Source: Anaerolineales bacterium | GTDB lineage: Bacteria > Chloroflexota > Anaerolineae > JAAEKA01 | Direction of reading: 5' to 3' | DNA length: 64,000 nucleotides | Assembly: GCA_020634615.1 (NCBI GenBank) | Contig: JACKBI010000002.1 | Span: 1-64,000, forward strand | Part shown: piece by piece, positions 1 through 8,968 of the stretch | Layout: every line of letters begins with the position of its first letter | Position numbering within the stretch: the stretch's first letter is position 1 | Notes under the pieces: generated by a model | Database searches by the model: none | What the model was told of the DNA's origin: nothing | What the model saw: the letters and a program-made list of their open reading frames with translations, nothing else | Position numbers and translations under genes: made by a program

Positions 1-1
1 A

Positions 2-478
2 CCACAGGTCACCATGTACACCGACGGCGGCGCGCTGGGCAATCCCGGTCCGGGCGGCTATGGCGTGGTTCTGCTGTACAAGAACCAACGCAAGGAGCTG
101 TCAGGCGGGTTCCGCCACACGACCAACAACCGCATGGAATTGATGGCCGTCATCAGCGGACTGGAGTCGCTCAAAGTGCCGTGCCAGGTCACTATCTACA
201 CTGATTCGCGCTACGTGGCCGATGCGATCGAAAAGGGTTGGGCCAAACGCTGGCGCGCCAACGGCTGGAAACGTAACAAACAGGAGCTCGCGCTCAATCC
301 CGATTTGTGGGAGCGCCTGCTGAACCTTCTTGATGGCCATCAGGTTGTGTTTCGCTGGGTGAAGGGTCACGCAGGAAATCCCGAAAACGAGCGCTGCGAT
401 GCACTGACGCAGGAGGCGGCGCACCGGTCGGGCCTGCCAGCTGATAGTGTCTACGAACGAGAAACTTCCGGGCGATGA
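2..478 (+). CDS. rnhA: Ribonuclease HI, 5' end cut by window edge
   Basis: Cleaves the RNA strand of RNA-DNA hybrids in the cytoplasm. The four carboxylates of the RNase H fold are all visible: Asp in YTDGG, Glu in NNRMEL, Asp in YTDSRY and Asp in NERCDAL. The glycine run GNPGPGGYG and the basic W-rich segment around KGWAKRWRANGWKRN are typical of bacterial type 1 enzymes. An ATG lies at 14, but the frame stays open to the window edge and reads PQVT just before it. Family members have a few residues ahead of the first catalytic Asp, so the true start is probably upstream of the window. The final four bases overlap the next reading frame, but the next real start is about 100 bases on. Confidence 0.95.
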   Translation, partial: PQVTMYTDGGALGNPGPGGYGVVLLYKNQRKELSGGFRHTTNNRMELMAVISGLESLKVPCQVTIYTDSRYVADAIEKGWAKRWRANGWKRNKQELALNPDLWERLLNLLDGHQVVFRWVKGHAGNPENERCDALTQEAAHRSGLPADSVYERETSGR

Positions 479-579
479 ATCGAATCAACTGGTTGACGAA
501 TTCGCCGCGGCAGCGTAAAATCCGGTTCCCGGTCGACCGATATGGTCGATCATCTGTACATCAAAGGAGGGTCTTACCT

Positions 580-1719
580 ATGCGAAAATTGGCTTTATTC
601 CTGCTTGTCGGAACGTTGATGCTAGCAGCCTGTGGCGGCGGCGGATCGGACAGCGGCGGCGCGCAGTCATCAGACGACAGTGGCGGAGCGTCCGCCGGCG
701 GTGGTGCGGCAGTGTCAGATTTGCTGGCCACAGATCCCAACAGTATCGCCATCGTAACCACGCTGGCTGGAAGCGGTGAACAGGGTTCGGACGATGGAGC
801 CGGCGCAGCGGCCACCTTTACCCAGCCGGCTGACGTGCGCGTTGGCCCGGATGGCAACATTTACACCATTTCGTTCCGCGGCCGGCGCATCACTCGCATT
901 ACGCCAGCAGGCGAAGTGACCACGCTGGCCTACAGCGCTGGCACCGGCGACAAAGATGGCCCCGTGGGCGATGCCACATTTGGCAATTCGCGCAGCCTGG
1001 CTGTGGCGGAAGACGGCACGGTTTATTTCGCCGACTGGGAGAACAAGAAGCTCAAGAAGCTGACACCGGATGGCGTCATCAGCACTGTGGCTGAAACAGG
1101 CTTTCTGGAGCAGTTGATGATGGAATCCGATGGCAATCTCCTCGCTACCGGCGGGTCGAACCGGGAATACGTTATGCGCATCACACCCGATGGACAGATC
1201 AGCGAGGCAGTCGGCAAGAAAGGCACCGCCGGCGCGGCTGACGGCGACGCAGCCACCGCCAAGTTTGCCAACCTGAGCGGCCTGGCCGTGGATGCGGCCG
1301 GCAACGTCTATCTGAGCCAGGGTATCAGCCTGCGCCAGAAAGCCGGTGACCAGATTATTCGCATGTCCGACCCGGCCGGCAACGCGACGACCATCGCGGG
1401 CCAGCGCTTCCAGGAAGGCTACGTGGACGGCCCCGGCATCGATGCCCAGTTCAAGTTCCCGGTTGCACTGGCGGCAGCACCCGACGGCACGCTGTTTGTC
1501 GCCGACTCGGTAAACAACTGCATCCGGCGCGTCGGCCCGGCGCCTGACTACGAAGTTACCACGGTGGCCGGCGCATGCGGCGAGGCGGGCGAACTTGTGG
1601 ACGGCGATGGTCAGACAGCGCGCTTCAAGAACCCGCAAGGCATTGCCCTGACCGCCGATGGCACGCTCTACGTTGCGGACTCGCTGAACAACGCGATTCG
1701 CAAGATCACCTTCCAATAG
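580..1719 (+). CDS. NHL-repeat beta-propeller lipoprotein
   Basis: A 379-residue exported lipoprotein. The N-terminus MRKLALFLLVGTLMLAAC is a lipoprotein signal with the lipobox LAAC; the Cys would be lipidated and the Gly/Ser-rich stretch after it is a flexible linker. The rest is a set of NHL-type repeats, recognisable by recurring VAVDAAGNVYL, ADGTLYVADSLNNAIRKI and similar strings, which fold into a beta-propeller on the cell surface. The ligand cannot be told from sequence. The start at 580 is chosen because AAAGGAGGG lies 8-9 bases upstream and the signal peptide begins there; the frame is open further upstream to 475 but that stretch is not signal-like. Confidence 0.85.
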   Translation: MRKLALFLLVGTLMLAACGGGGSDSGGAQSSDDSGGASAGGGAAVSDLLATDPNSIAIVTTLAGSGEQGSDDGAGAAATFTQPADVRVGPDGNIYTISFRGRRITRITPAGEVTTLAYSAGTGDKDGPVGDATFGNSRSLAVAEDGTVYFADWENKKLKKLTPDGVISTVAETGFLEQLMMESDGNLLATGGSNREYVMRITPDGQISEAVGKKGTAGAADGDAATAKFANLSGLAVDAAGNVYLSQGISLRQKAGDQIIRMSDPAGNATTIAGQRFQEGYVDGPGIDAQFKFPVALAAAPDGTLFVADSVNNCIRRVGPAPDYEVTTVAGACGEAGELVDGDGQTARFKNPQGIALTADGTLYVADSLNNAIRKITFQ

Positions 1720-1722
1720 CCG

Positions 1723-2091
1723 GTGGAATATTTTCTGGCGATTGCGGCGGGCAGCGGATCTGTTCGCAAAGAACGATTCGACGATCTGGGCACAGCCCTG
1801 GAGCGTGCCGTCGAATTGGTTGCGAGCGGAGCCGCGCCCGCTGTACTCACTGACACCGGTGACCGGCGCTTGCTGGGCCAACAGGAGCTGGTACGGTTGG
1901 CGACGCTGGCCAACAAATTCGCGCCGGTGGACGACCGCGTGGCCGGCCAGGTGTTCGCCGCCCTGCCGGAAGAGACGCTGGATACCTTGCTGCGCTGGCT
2001 GCTCTTCCGGATGCGCGCCGCTGGAGCCAACCCGCGGACGCGCCTGGCAGTCCTTGGCGGCATCCTGGACACGGTCAGCCCGGACGAATAG
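1723..2091 (+). CDS. Hypothetical protein, 122 aa
   Basis: I do not recognise this family. It begins with GTG three bases after the stop of the lipoprotein gene, so it is probably co-transcribed. The product is soluble, rich in Ala, Leu and Arg, and looks mostly helical (for example LLRWLLFRMRAAG). There is no signal peptide, membrane segment or metal motif. Coding is supported by the tight spacing, by a length that fills the gap, and by amino-acid composition more natural than that of the overlapping frames. Confidence 0.55.
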   Translation: MEYFLAIAAGSGSVRKERFDDLGTALERAVELVASGAAPAVLTDTGDRRLLGQQELVRLATLANKFAPVDDRVAGQVFAALPEETLDTLLRWLLFRMRAAGANPRTRLAVLGGILDTVSPDE

Positions 2092-2159
2092 ACACTTTGC
2101 GAACGTGTTGCACCGGACACGCGCACTCTACTCATTCACCCGCCACACCAATTTCAAAC

Positions 2160-3095
2160 ATGCCCAGCTACCAGGTAATCCAGGTCGACGTGTTCAGCGA
2201 TACGCCCTTTGGCGGCAATCCGCTGGCGGTGTTTCCTGACGCAGCCGGTTTGACCGGCGCGCAGATGCAGCAGCTTGCGCTCGAGATGAACCTCTCGGAA
2301 ACCACCTTCGTTCTGCCGCCGGAAACACCGGGTGCAGACTTCAAGGTACGCATCTTCACGCCCTCTGCCGAGCTGCCTTTCGCCGGCCATCCACTGGTTG
2401 GCACGCACTGGGTGCTGGCATCGCTGGGCCGCGTGCCGCTACACGAACCCGTCACCGAAGTGACATTTGAGCTGGGCGTCGGGCTGCGCAAAGCTGCGTT
2501 ACATGTCGCGGACGGCAAGGTGACGCGAGTGGTCACCGATCACCAGGCGCCCCAGTTCCTGGCGATGGCTGATGAAGAACAAGTGGCCCGGCTGGCAACG
2601 GCATTAAGGATACCCGCGGCGGCCATCTCCGATACCGGCAAACCGGTGCAGGTCGTCTCCACCGGCTATCGTCAATTGTTTGTGCCAATGCGCTCGCTGG
2701 CCGAGGTAGCGGGAGTAAACCCGACTAACCTGAACGTCGCTGAGCTGGTCAATCTGTGTGTCGAGCTTGATCTGCCTGGTCCTGACATTGCCATTTTCTG
2801 CACCGAGACGACGCTGCCCGGCCGCGACGTACACATGCGTTTCTTTGCGCCACATCATGGCATTGCTGAGGATCCCGCGACCGGCTCGGCCAGCGGCGGG
2901 CTGGGGTCCTATCTGGTGCGCTATGGACTTGTCACTGCCACGCCGCCGGTTACCACCATTCACACCGAGCAAGGGATCGAGATGAACCGACCAAGTAAGG
3001 TGACTGTGCTGGTTGAAGGCACGGCAGACCAGATCGACATGGTACGCGTGACGGGCGATGTCGTCCCGGTGATGCGCGGCGAAGTTTCATGGTAG
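2160..3095 (+). CDS. PhzF-family isomerase/epimerase-like protein
   Basis: A 311-residue protein of the PhzF fold (two diaminopimelate-epimerase-like halves). The family signatures are clear: VDVFSDTPFGGNPLAVF at the N-terminus, NLSETTFV with the catalytic Glu, ELPFAGHPLVGTHWVL, and near the C-terminus EDPATGSASGGLGSYL. Apart from phenazine producers, most members have unknown substrates, and no phenazine genes are nearby, so only a cofactor-free isomerase-type reaction is suggested. The start at 2160 gives the standard MPSYQVIQVDVF beginning; an in-frame TTG at 2097 would add 21 unlikely residues. Confidence 0.88.
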   Translation: MPSYQVIQVDVFSDTPFGGNPLAVFPDAAGLTGAQMQQLALEMNLSETTFVLPPETPGADFKVRIFTPSAELPFAGHPLVGTHWVLASLGRVPLHEPVTEVTFELGVGLRKAALHVADGKVTRVVTDHQAPQFLAMADEEQVARLATALRIPAAAISDTGKPVQVVSTGYRQLFVPMRSLAEVAGVNPTNLNVAELVNLCVELDLPGPDIAIFCTETTLPGRDVHMRFFAPHHGIAEDPATGSASGGLGSYLVRYGLVTATPPVTTIHTEQGIEMNRPSKVTVLVEGTADQIDMVRVTGDVVPVMRGEVSW

Positions 3096-3111
3096 CCAGA
3101 AGTGAGACGGC

Positions 3112-3321
3112 ATGCCACCGCGCCTGAGCGAACTATATCGGCCAGGCGACCGGGTGCAGGTCTGCTTTGAAGCAGCGGAGGAAGTCTGGCGTCCGGCGCG
3201 CGTGCTTGGCCCACAGGCACCCGGTCTTTGGGTGCAGACAGAAGATGGACGGCACTGGTTCGTAACCAATGGCCGCCGAATCCGGCCCGACGACACGGCC
3301 GCGAAAGGTTCAGAATGCTAA
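3112..3321 (+). CDS. Small hypothetical protein, 69 aa
   Basis: A short soluble protein of unknown function with an SH3/Tudor-like feel: GDRVQVCFEAAEEVWRPARV followed by GLWVQTEDGRHWFVTNGRRIRP, a pattern of short beta strands with conserved aromatic residues. This resemblance is impressionistic. Its last seven bases overlap the start of the next gene (ATGCTAA), which suggests translational coupling, and it follows the PhzF gene by 16 bases. Confidence 0.6.
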   Translation: MPPRLSELYRPGDRVQVCFEAAEEVWRPARVLGPQAPGLWVQTEDGRHWFVTNGRRIRPDDTAAKGSEC

Positions 3322-3779
3322 CAATCGGGACAGCGCAGGAACTGCGCGACGCCGGCCTCGAATGGACGCCGGCAACCCTTGATTTCTTTTTCATACCGTT
3401 GCCCGACCTCGAAAACCAGATCTTTGTGATCAGCGACATGACGATCTTGTCAGAGCAATTGCAGGGCCAGCCGGCGCTGACCTTTCATGGCACGGTGGAG
3501 TGGGCGCTGGATCACGTGTGGACCGGCGAGGCGTTGTGGGTGCCACGCGAGGACCAGTTACGCCAATTGATCGAGACGCGACTGGCAACCACAACCGGCT
3601 GGCGGCTGGCTCTCGAATCTTCTTCAGCCGGTTATCGCTGCCAGTTGCAGCATGGTAGCGAAGCCGAAACGTTCGAGGGGCATGATGTCAGCGAATGTCT
3701 GGCAGATGCGCTGCTGCACCTGATGCGCATCGCACCACAACTTGCCCGGCAAACTTCTGCAGTCGCCGATCCACCATGA
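3315..3779 (+). CDS. Hypothetical protein, 154 aa
   Basis: I do not recognise this protein. It starts at the ATG at 3315, overlapping the stop of the preceding small gene; upstream in-frame codons to 3228 belong to the other frame's coding sequence. It begins MLTIGTAQELRDAG and has an EDQLRQLIETRL helix followed by a two-strand stretch GWRLALESSSAGYRCQLQHG, ending with a helix ECLADALLHLMRIAPQL. It is cytoplasmic by appearance and forms a probable pair with the 69-residue protein. Confidence 0.6.
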   Translation: MLTIGTAQELRDAGLEWTPATLDFFFIPLPDLENQIFVISDMTILSEQLQGQPALTFHGTVEWALDHVWTGEALWVPREDQLRQLIETRLATTTGWRLALESSSAGYRCQLQHGSEAETFEGHDVSECLADALLHLMRIAPQLARQTSAVADPP

Positions 3780-3934
3780 CCGCCATCCTCACGTGATCAC
3801 ATGCGACGGACATCGTTACTCGTGCGCACCACAGCGCCTCCTCCGTAGCTGTATGCAACCGTGAAGGCGGGCTTGCTTCGATCGCTCCACTCCCCGCACG
3901 TTCCCGTTTCTTTGATACAACGTGAGGTCAATGT

Positions 3935-3977
3935 ATGACCTGGATCATGGAGCCCCATGCAGCGCGCATGGTATAAT
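3935..3977 (+). promoter_or_regulatory. Promoter of the molybdenum hydroxylase operon with CRP/FNR-type operator
   Basis: A palindrome aTGAC-CTGG-ATCAt lies at 3935-3948 and a perfect TATAAT at 3972-3977, inside GGTATAAT. No good -35 is present; the palindrome sits where one would be. With a transcript start near 3984 the palindrome centre (3941.5) is at about -42, the class II activator position. The same arrangement occurs before the formate dehydrogenase and hydrogenase operons. The leader to the first gene would be about 88 bases. Confidence 0.7.
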
Positions 3978-4071
3978 CTGTCTAATCTTCGCACGCATCG
4001 CGTTAGTTTAGCTGAACGGCCTCGCACACAGGGGCGACAGGCCACAACCGCCATGACGGAGGTTCGTGCCA

Positions 4072-4953
4072 ATGCAACCATTCGATTATGTAAAACCAAA
4101 TAGTCTGGAAGAAGCCAGCGCGCTGCTGATCGAGCACAACGGTGACGCTCGCCTGATGGCCGGCATGACCGACCTGCTGATCCGCATTGAGCGCGGCTTT
4201 TTTCATCCGCGGCTGGTCGTGGATGTCAAGGCGCTGCCCGGAATGCGCGACTTGCTGGTGGTTCGCAATGGCGATCTCAGGATCGGCGCGGCGGTGACCA
4301 TGAACGAGGTCGCATTGAGCCCGACGGCTCGCAGCGGCTGGCCGTTGCTGGCTGAAGGCTGCCAGTCGGTCGCGTCCTACCAGTTGCGCAATCGTGCCAC
4401 GGTGGGCGGCAACGTGTGCAACGCGTCGCCGGCGGCTGACAGCGTGCCGGCGCTGCTGTGCTACGAGGCTTCGGTGCATATCTTTGGCACGGACGGCGAC
4501 CGCACCCTGCCGCTGGCCGAGTTCATCACCGGACCCGGCAGAACAGCTTTGCAGCGCGGCGAGTTGGTGACGGCCATCACGGTACCAGCGCCGGCCCGCG
4601 GCGCAGCCGGCAAATTCCTCAAGCTGGGCCGCACCGCCGTCGGCGACATCTCGGTGATGAATGTCGCTGTACTGGGCTGGCCAGACAAGGCGACGCCGTC
4701 CGGCTCGCAGTGGCGCATTGCGCTGGGATCGGTCGCGCCGACTGTGATCCGCGCGCCAGAAGCGGAACGCATTCTGGCCGCTAATACATCGATGGCGGGC
4801 ATCGAAGCGGCCGCGCAAGCAGCCTCCGATGCTTCCCGCCCTATCGACGACATCCGCGCCACCGCCGCCTACCGCCGCGACATGGTGCGGGTGTTGACGC
4901 GGCGCGGCGTTGAAGGCGTTCTTGCGGAGATCGGTGAACAAGCGAACAGGTAA
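4072..4953 (+). CDS. Molybdenum hydroxylase FAD-binding subunit (CoxM/XdhB-like)
   Basis: The medium subunit (293 aa) of a xanthine dehydrogenase-family enzyme, which passes electrons from the iron-sulfur subunit through FAD to an acceptor. The FAD contacts of the family are visible: LMAGMTDLLIRIERG near the N-terminus and RNRATVGGNVCNASPAADSVPALL in the middle, followed by the C-terminal CO-dehydrogenase flavoprotein domain. ATG at 4072 is preferred over the GTG at 4066 because GGAGG at 4058-4062 is then 9 bases away. The gene heads a three-gene operon in FAD, 2Fe-2S, Mo order. Its last codons run into the repeat element that follows. Confidence 0.9.
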   Translation: MQPFDYVKPNSLEEASALLIEHNGDARLMAGMTDLLIRIERGFFHPRLVVDVKALPGMRDLLVVRNGDLRIGAAVTMNEVALSPTARSGWPLLAEGCQSVASYQLRNRATVGGNVCNASPAADSVPALLCYEASVHIFGTDGDRTLPLAEFITGPGRTALQRGELVTAITVPAPARGAAGKFLKLGRTAVGDISVMNVAVLGWPDKATPSGSQWRIALGSVAPTVIRAPEAERILAANTSMAGIEAAAQAASDASRPIDDIRATAAYRRDMVRVLTRRGVEGVLAEIGEQANR

Positions 4954-5074
4954 ACAGGTAGACAGGTAGCCAGGTAGACAGGTGGACAGGTGGACAGGTA
5001 GACAAGGCCGGGACACGCATGTGGTTGTCTACTTGTCTCCTTTTTTACTTGCCTACTTGCTTACCTGTCTACCG
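4942..5074. repeat. Tandem-repeat-armed inverted repeat (ACAGGTAG type)
   Basis: The left arm (about 4942-5005) is a run of variants of ACAGGTAG and ACAGGTGG. After a GC-rich spacer the right arm (about 5027-5074) reads as the complement, with TCTACTTGTCTCC and TTACCTGTCTACC. The arms can pair into a long hairpin in RNA. The stop codon TAA of the FAD subunit lies within the left arm. The element fills the space to the next gene, whose own GGAG ribosome site comes after it. Confidence 0.8.
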
Positions 5075-5099
5075 CCCCACCCCATTCTGGAGCCTTTCC

Positions 5100-5579
5100 A
5101 TGCGACACGACATCTCTTTCACAGTCAACGGCGAGCCCTACAACATCGCGGTCGAATCGCACCACAACCTGCTGCAGGTGCTGCGCGAGCAACTGGTGCT
5201 GACCGGCACCAAGAACGGCTGCTCCGAAGGCGAGTGCGGCGCATGCACCGTGCTGCTGAACGGCGAGCCGGTCAACGCCTGTCTGGTGCTGGGCGTCGAA
5301 GCTGACGGCCACGAGATCGTCACGGTCGAGGGACTGGCGACCGACGGCCACCTGGCGCCGATCCAGCAGACCATGATCGACGCGGGCGGTACGCAGTGCG
5401 GATTTTGCACACCCGGCGTCCTCATCGCCGCTCACGCGCTGTTGCAGCGCAACCCCAATCCCAGCGAAACCGACATCCGCGAGGGATTGGTCGGTAACCT
5501 CTGCCGCTGCACAGGCTATACACGCATCGTGGACGCGGTGTTCGAAGCAGCGCGCCTGCAACGAGTCAGCAATCAGTGA
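5100..5579 (+). CDS. Molybdenum hydroxylase [2Fe-2S] subunit (CoxS/XdhC-like)
   Basis: The small electron-transfer subunit, 159 aa, of the same enzyme. The plant-type [2Fe-2S] site CSEGECGACTVLLNG is in the N-terminal half and the second [2Fe-2S] site of the helical domain is made by CGFCTPG and NLCRCTGYTRI. These are the standard eight cysteines of the family. ATG at 5100 is chosen because GGAG precedes it and the protein then begins MRHDISFTVNGEPY, as usual; the open frame upstream to 5019 translates the repeat element. The stop TGA at 5577-5579 lies within another repeat element. Confidence 0.93.
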   Translation: MRHDISFTVNGEPYNIAVESHHNLLQVLREQLVLTGTKNGCSEGECGACTVLLNGEPVNACLVLGVEADGHEIVTVEGLATDGHLAPIQQTMIDAGGTQCGFCTPGVLIAAHALLQRNPNPSETDIREGLVGNLCRCTGYTRIVDAVFEAARLQRVSNQ

Positions 5580-5618
5580 TCAGAGGTCAGTATTCAGTTC
5601 CGACCACTGATCACTGAC
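5566..5618. repeat. Tandem-repeat-armed inverted repeat (AATCAGTGATC type)
   Basis: A short element built from variants of TCAGTAATCAGTGATCAG on the left and ACTGATCACTGAC on the right, which can pair with each other. It supplies the TGA stop of the 2Fe-2S subunit gene and ends about 16 bases before the start of the molybdopterin subunit gene. The same repeat words occur inside fdhA near 33.4 kb and after hoxF near 38.2 kb. Confidence 0.75.
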
Positions 5619-6326
5619 ACAACGGAAGCGAACCATGGCACTCAAGAAAACTACCATCGTCGGCCAGTCTTTCCCGCGCGTCGAGAGCAATGCCAAGGTC
5701 ACCGGCACCGCACAGTATGTGGACGATATGCAATTCGGGCCAAACTTGCTGTATGGCCGGCTGAAGCGCAGCCCCATTCCCCATGGCTTCATCACACGCA
5801 TCGACACCAGCAAAGCGAAGGCGCTGCCGGGCGTGCGTGTCGTGGTCACCGGCCCGGATTATCCCGGACTGACAGGGCTGTATCTCTCCGACCGGCCGAC
5901 CTTTGCTGTCGATCGCGTCCGTTTCGTGGGGGAGCCGGTAGCCGGCGTGGCGGCGGAGACGCCCGAGCTGGCCGAGCGCGCTTGCGAGTTGATCGAGGTC
6001 GAATATGAAGAGTTGCCAGGCGTGTTTGATCCGGAATACGGCGCCAGCCCGGCTGCTCCGCTGCTGCATCCTGACCTGGACAGCTATGCCTGCGCGCCTT
6101 TTATATTCCGCCAGTCCGGCACCAACATCAGCAACTGGTTCAAGGTGCGCAAGGGCGACATGGAGGCTGGCTGGGCCGAAGCCGACCACATCTACGAACA
6201 CACCTACCGCGTGCCGCACATCCAGCACGTGCCGCTGGAGACGCATGTCGCGGTCGGGCAAGTGGACGGCAACGGCAAGGTGACGCTGTGGAGCGCCAGC
6301 CAATCGCCCTTTGCCCAGCGCAACCT

Positions 6327-7257
6327 GATCGCCAAGAGCCTGGGCATCAGCCATTCGAAACTGCGTGTCATCACGCCCTATCTGGGAGGCGGTTTCGGCG
6401 CCAAGGCTGGCGTGAGCATGGAAGGGGCATGCGTCGTGCTGGCGCTCAACGCCAAAGGACGACCGGTCAAGCTGCTGATGAGCCGCGAGGAGGAGTTCTA
6501 CACTACCTTCGTGCGCCAGGGGCTGGTCGCGAAGATCAAGCTGGGCATGACTCGGGATGGTCGCATCACAGCGATGCACAACACCTACTACTGGGACGCC
6601 GGCGCGTACACCGAGTACGGCGTCAATATCACCCGCGCCGCCGGCTACAGCTCCACCGGCCCCTATTTCGTCCCCAACGTCCATGCCGACTCGTTCTGTG
6701 TCTACACGAACCACCCCATCGGCGGCGCGATGCGCGGCTTCGGCATGCCGGAGATTCATTGGGCCATCGAGCAGCACATCGACCGGACCGCCGCGCAGCT
6801 CGGCCTTGACCCGGTGCAGGTGCGCCTGCAGAACTGCCTCAAGGATGGCCAGGAAACCGTGACCGGCATGATCATGCACCCCACCGGCCTTAGCCAGTGC
6901 ATCGCCAAGGCGGCTGAGGCCATCGAGTGGGACAAGCCAAGCAAACCCAGTGGGACGGGCAAGCGCCGCGGCAAAGGGATCGCAGCCATGTGGAAGGCGC
7001 CGGCCATGCCGCCCAACCCGGGCTCCTCAGCCACCATCCGCTTCAACGAGGACGGCACCTGCCTTGTCAACGTCGGCGGCGTAGACATGGGCCAGGGCGC
7101 GCTGACGGTGGCAGCGCAGTTTGCCGCCGAGGGCCTGGGCATCTCGGTCGACGATGTGCGCGTCAACACGGTGGACACCGACTACTCGCCCTACGAATGG
7201 CAAACGGTGGCCAGCCGCATCACCTGGAGCATGGGCAACGCCATCGTGCGCGCGGCC
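6327..7257 (+). repeat. First copy of a 0.9-kb tandem duplication
   Basis: This 931-base segment encodes the central part of the molybdopterin subunit in an open frame. It begins at GATCGCCAAGAGCCTGGGC and ends at GTGCGCGCGGCC, directly followed by the second copy. It looks like the functional version because its frame is unbroken and the conserved motifs are intact. Confidence 0.85.
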
Positions 7258-8162
7258 GATCGCCAAGAGCCTGGGCATCAGCCATCGAAACTGCGTCATC
7301 AGCCCCACGGCGTGGCGGCGCATCGGCGCCAGGCGGTGAGCATGGAAGGGAGCGTCGTGCTGGCGCTCAACGCCAAAGACGACCGGTCAAGCTGCTGATG
7401 AGCGCCGCAGGGGAGAGTTCTACACGCAACCTTGTGCGCCAGGGGCTGGTCGCGAAGATCAAGCTGGGCATGACTCCGGGATGGTCGCATCGCAGCGATG
7501 CACAACACCTGTTACTGGGACGTGCGCACACCGAGTACGGCGTCAATATCACCCGCGCCGCCGGCTACTCCACCGGCCCCTATTTCGTCCCTAACGTCCA
7601 TGCCGATTGTTCTGTGTCTGCATACGAACCACCCCATCGGCGCGCGATGCGCGGCTTCGGCATGCCGGAGATCCATTGGGCCATCGAGCAGCACATCGAC
7701 CGACCGCTGCGCTCGGCCTCGACCGGTGAGTGCGGCGGCAGAACCGGTTCTCAAGGATGGCCAGGAAACCGTGACCGGCATGATCACATGCACCCCACCG
7801 GCCTGAGCCAGTGATCGCCAAGGCGGCTGAGGCCATCGAGTGGGACAAGCCGGCAAGCCCAGTGCACGGGCAAGCGCGGCAAAGGATCGCAGCGATGTGA
7901 AGGCGCCGGCCAGCCGCCCAACCCCGGCTCGTCGGCCACCATCCGCTTCAACGAGGACGGCACCTGTCTGGTCAACGTCGGCGGCGTAGACATGGGCCAG
8001 GGCGCTGACCGTTGCGGCCGCCCAGTTCGCTGCCGAGGGCTGGGCATTTCCATCGACGACGTGCGCGTCAACACGGTGGACACCGACTACTCGCCCTACG
8101 AGTGGCAAACTGTCGCCAGCCGCATCACCTGGAGCATGGGCAACGCCATCGTGCGCGCCGCC
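7258..8162 (+). repeat. Second, degenerate copy of the 0.9-kb tandem duplication
   Basis: About 905 bases matching 6327-7257. It contains many one- and two-base deletions, mostly in short homopolymers or dinucleotide runs (for example GGCGCGCTG becoming GGCGCTG, and GGCCTGGGC becoming GGCTGGGC). It also carries base changes that would be synonymous if the indels were ignored, such as GGCTCCTCA to GGCTCGTCG and CTTGTC to CTGGTC. All three forward frames are broken. It has the look of an allele from a related strain with uncorrected read errors. Confidence 0.8.
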
Positions 8163-8968
8163 GAGGAAGCCAAGGTCCAGATCATCGAAATGGTGGCCGA
8201 GGTCTGGGGCGAAGATCCGCAGGATCTGGACATCATCGACGGCCACGTGGTCTCCTACGCCACCGAGGAATCGGTGCCGCTGAAAGACATCGTCGTCTAC
8301 GGCATGCAGAAGCCCGACGGCACCTGGATCGGCGGTCCGGTGGTCGGCAAGGGCCGCTTCATGCCAGATTATGTCACGCCGTTGGACGCGGAAACCGGAC
8401 AAGGCCCGCGCGCGGTCGTGCATTTCACAACCGGCGCGCAGGCTGTCGAGGTGGAAATCGATGAGGAAACGGGCGAGATCCGGGTGCTCAAAATCGTCTC
8501 AGCCTACGACGTGGGCAAGGCCATCAACCCCGACATGGTGCGCAGCCAGATGGAAGGCGGCGCGGTGCAGGGTATGAGCACGGCGCTGCTGGAATCGATC
8601 ATCATGAAGAACGGCAAGCCGCTCAACGCCAGTTTCACCGACTACCGCATCGCCACGGCCATCGACGCGCCGGTTGAGATGGAAAGCATCATCGTCGAAG
8701 TGCCCCAGGACGACGGTCCCTACGGCGCGCGCGGCATCGGCGAGCACGCCATGGTCCCCACTGCTCCGGCCATCGCCAACGCTGTGCGCAACGCCGTGGG
8801 GGTTGAGATCGACTCGATGCCCATCACCAGCGAGAAGATCTGGGCAGCGATGCGACGCCTGTAGCCGTGCGTCCGGGCACATCGCAATCGACCGGGAGTC
8901 TCGCGAGCACCGCCGAGCGTTTCAAGAAACCGCTGACATCGGTCAGTTGATACAGCCACCAATCGCGC

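Larger units (their letters stand above)
5635..8864 (+). pseudogene. Molybdenum hydroxylase molybdopterin subunit, interrupted by a frameshifted tandem copy
   Basis: The catalytic large subunit of the xanthine dehydrogenase family. Intact frame runs from 5635 to about 7257 (MPT-binding motifs GGGFGAKAG and GGAMRGFGMPE) and resumes from about 8163 to 8864, with the active-site Glu motif GARGIGEHAMVPTAPAIANAV near the C-terminus. Between them, 7258-8162 is a degraded second copy of 6327-7257. Removing exactly that copy joins both parts in frame into a 774-residue protein, the normal length for this family. As written the gene cannot give a full product. The motif AYxCSFR of form I CO dehydrogenase is absent, so the substrate is more likely a purine, nicotinate or aromatic heterocycle; I cannot say which. 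Assembly error and true pseudogenisation are both possible. Confidence 0.85.

Noticed and set aside
3797..4099. A 100-residue minus-strand gene in the gap before the molybdenum hydroxylase
   Set aside because: It overlaps the promoter and start of the operon and has no recognisable features.
4942..5074. CRISPR-like array
   Set aside because: Repeat units are too short and imperfect, there are no uniform spacers, and the arms are inverted.
5611..6879. Long open frame on the minus strand
   Set aside because: It mirrors the molybdopterin subunit gene; GC-rich third positions create antisense frames. The same applies at 30124-31377, 36576-37958, 39774-41327 and 41548-43233.
7258..8162. An independent paralogous gene following the molybdopterin subunit
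   Set aside because: No frame is open across it and it aligns base by base to 6327-7257; it is a degenerate copy.
5635..8864. Form I aerobic CO dehydrogenase (CoxL)
   Set aside because: The AYxCSFR motif is absent; GGAMRGFGMPE is the pattern of other molybdenum hydroxylases.
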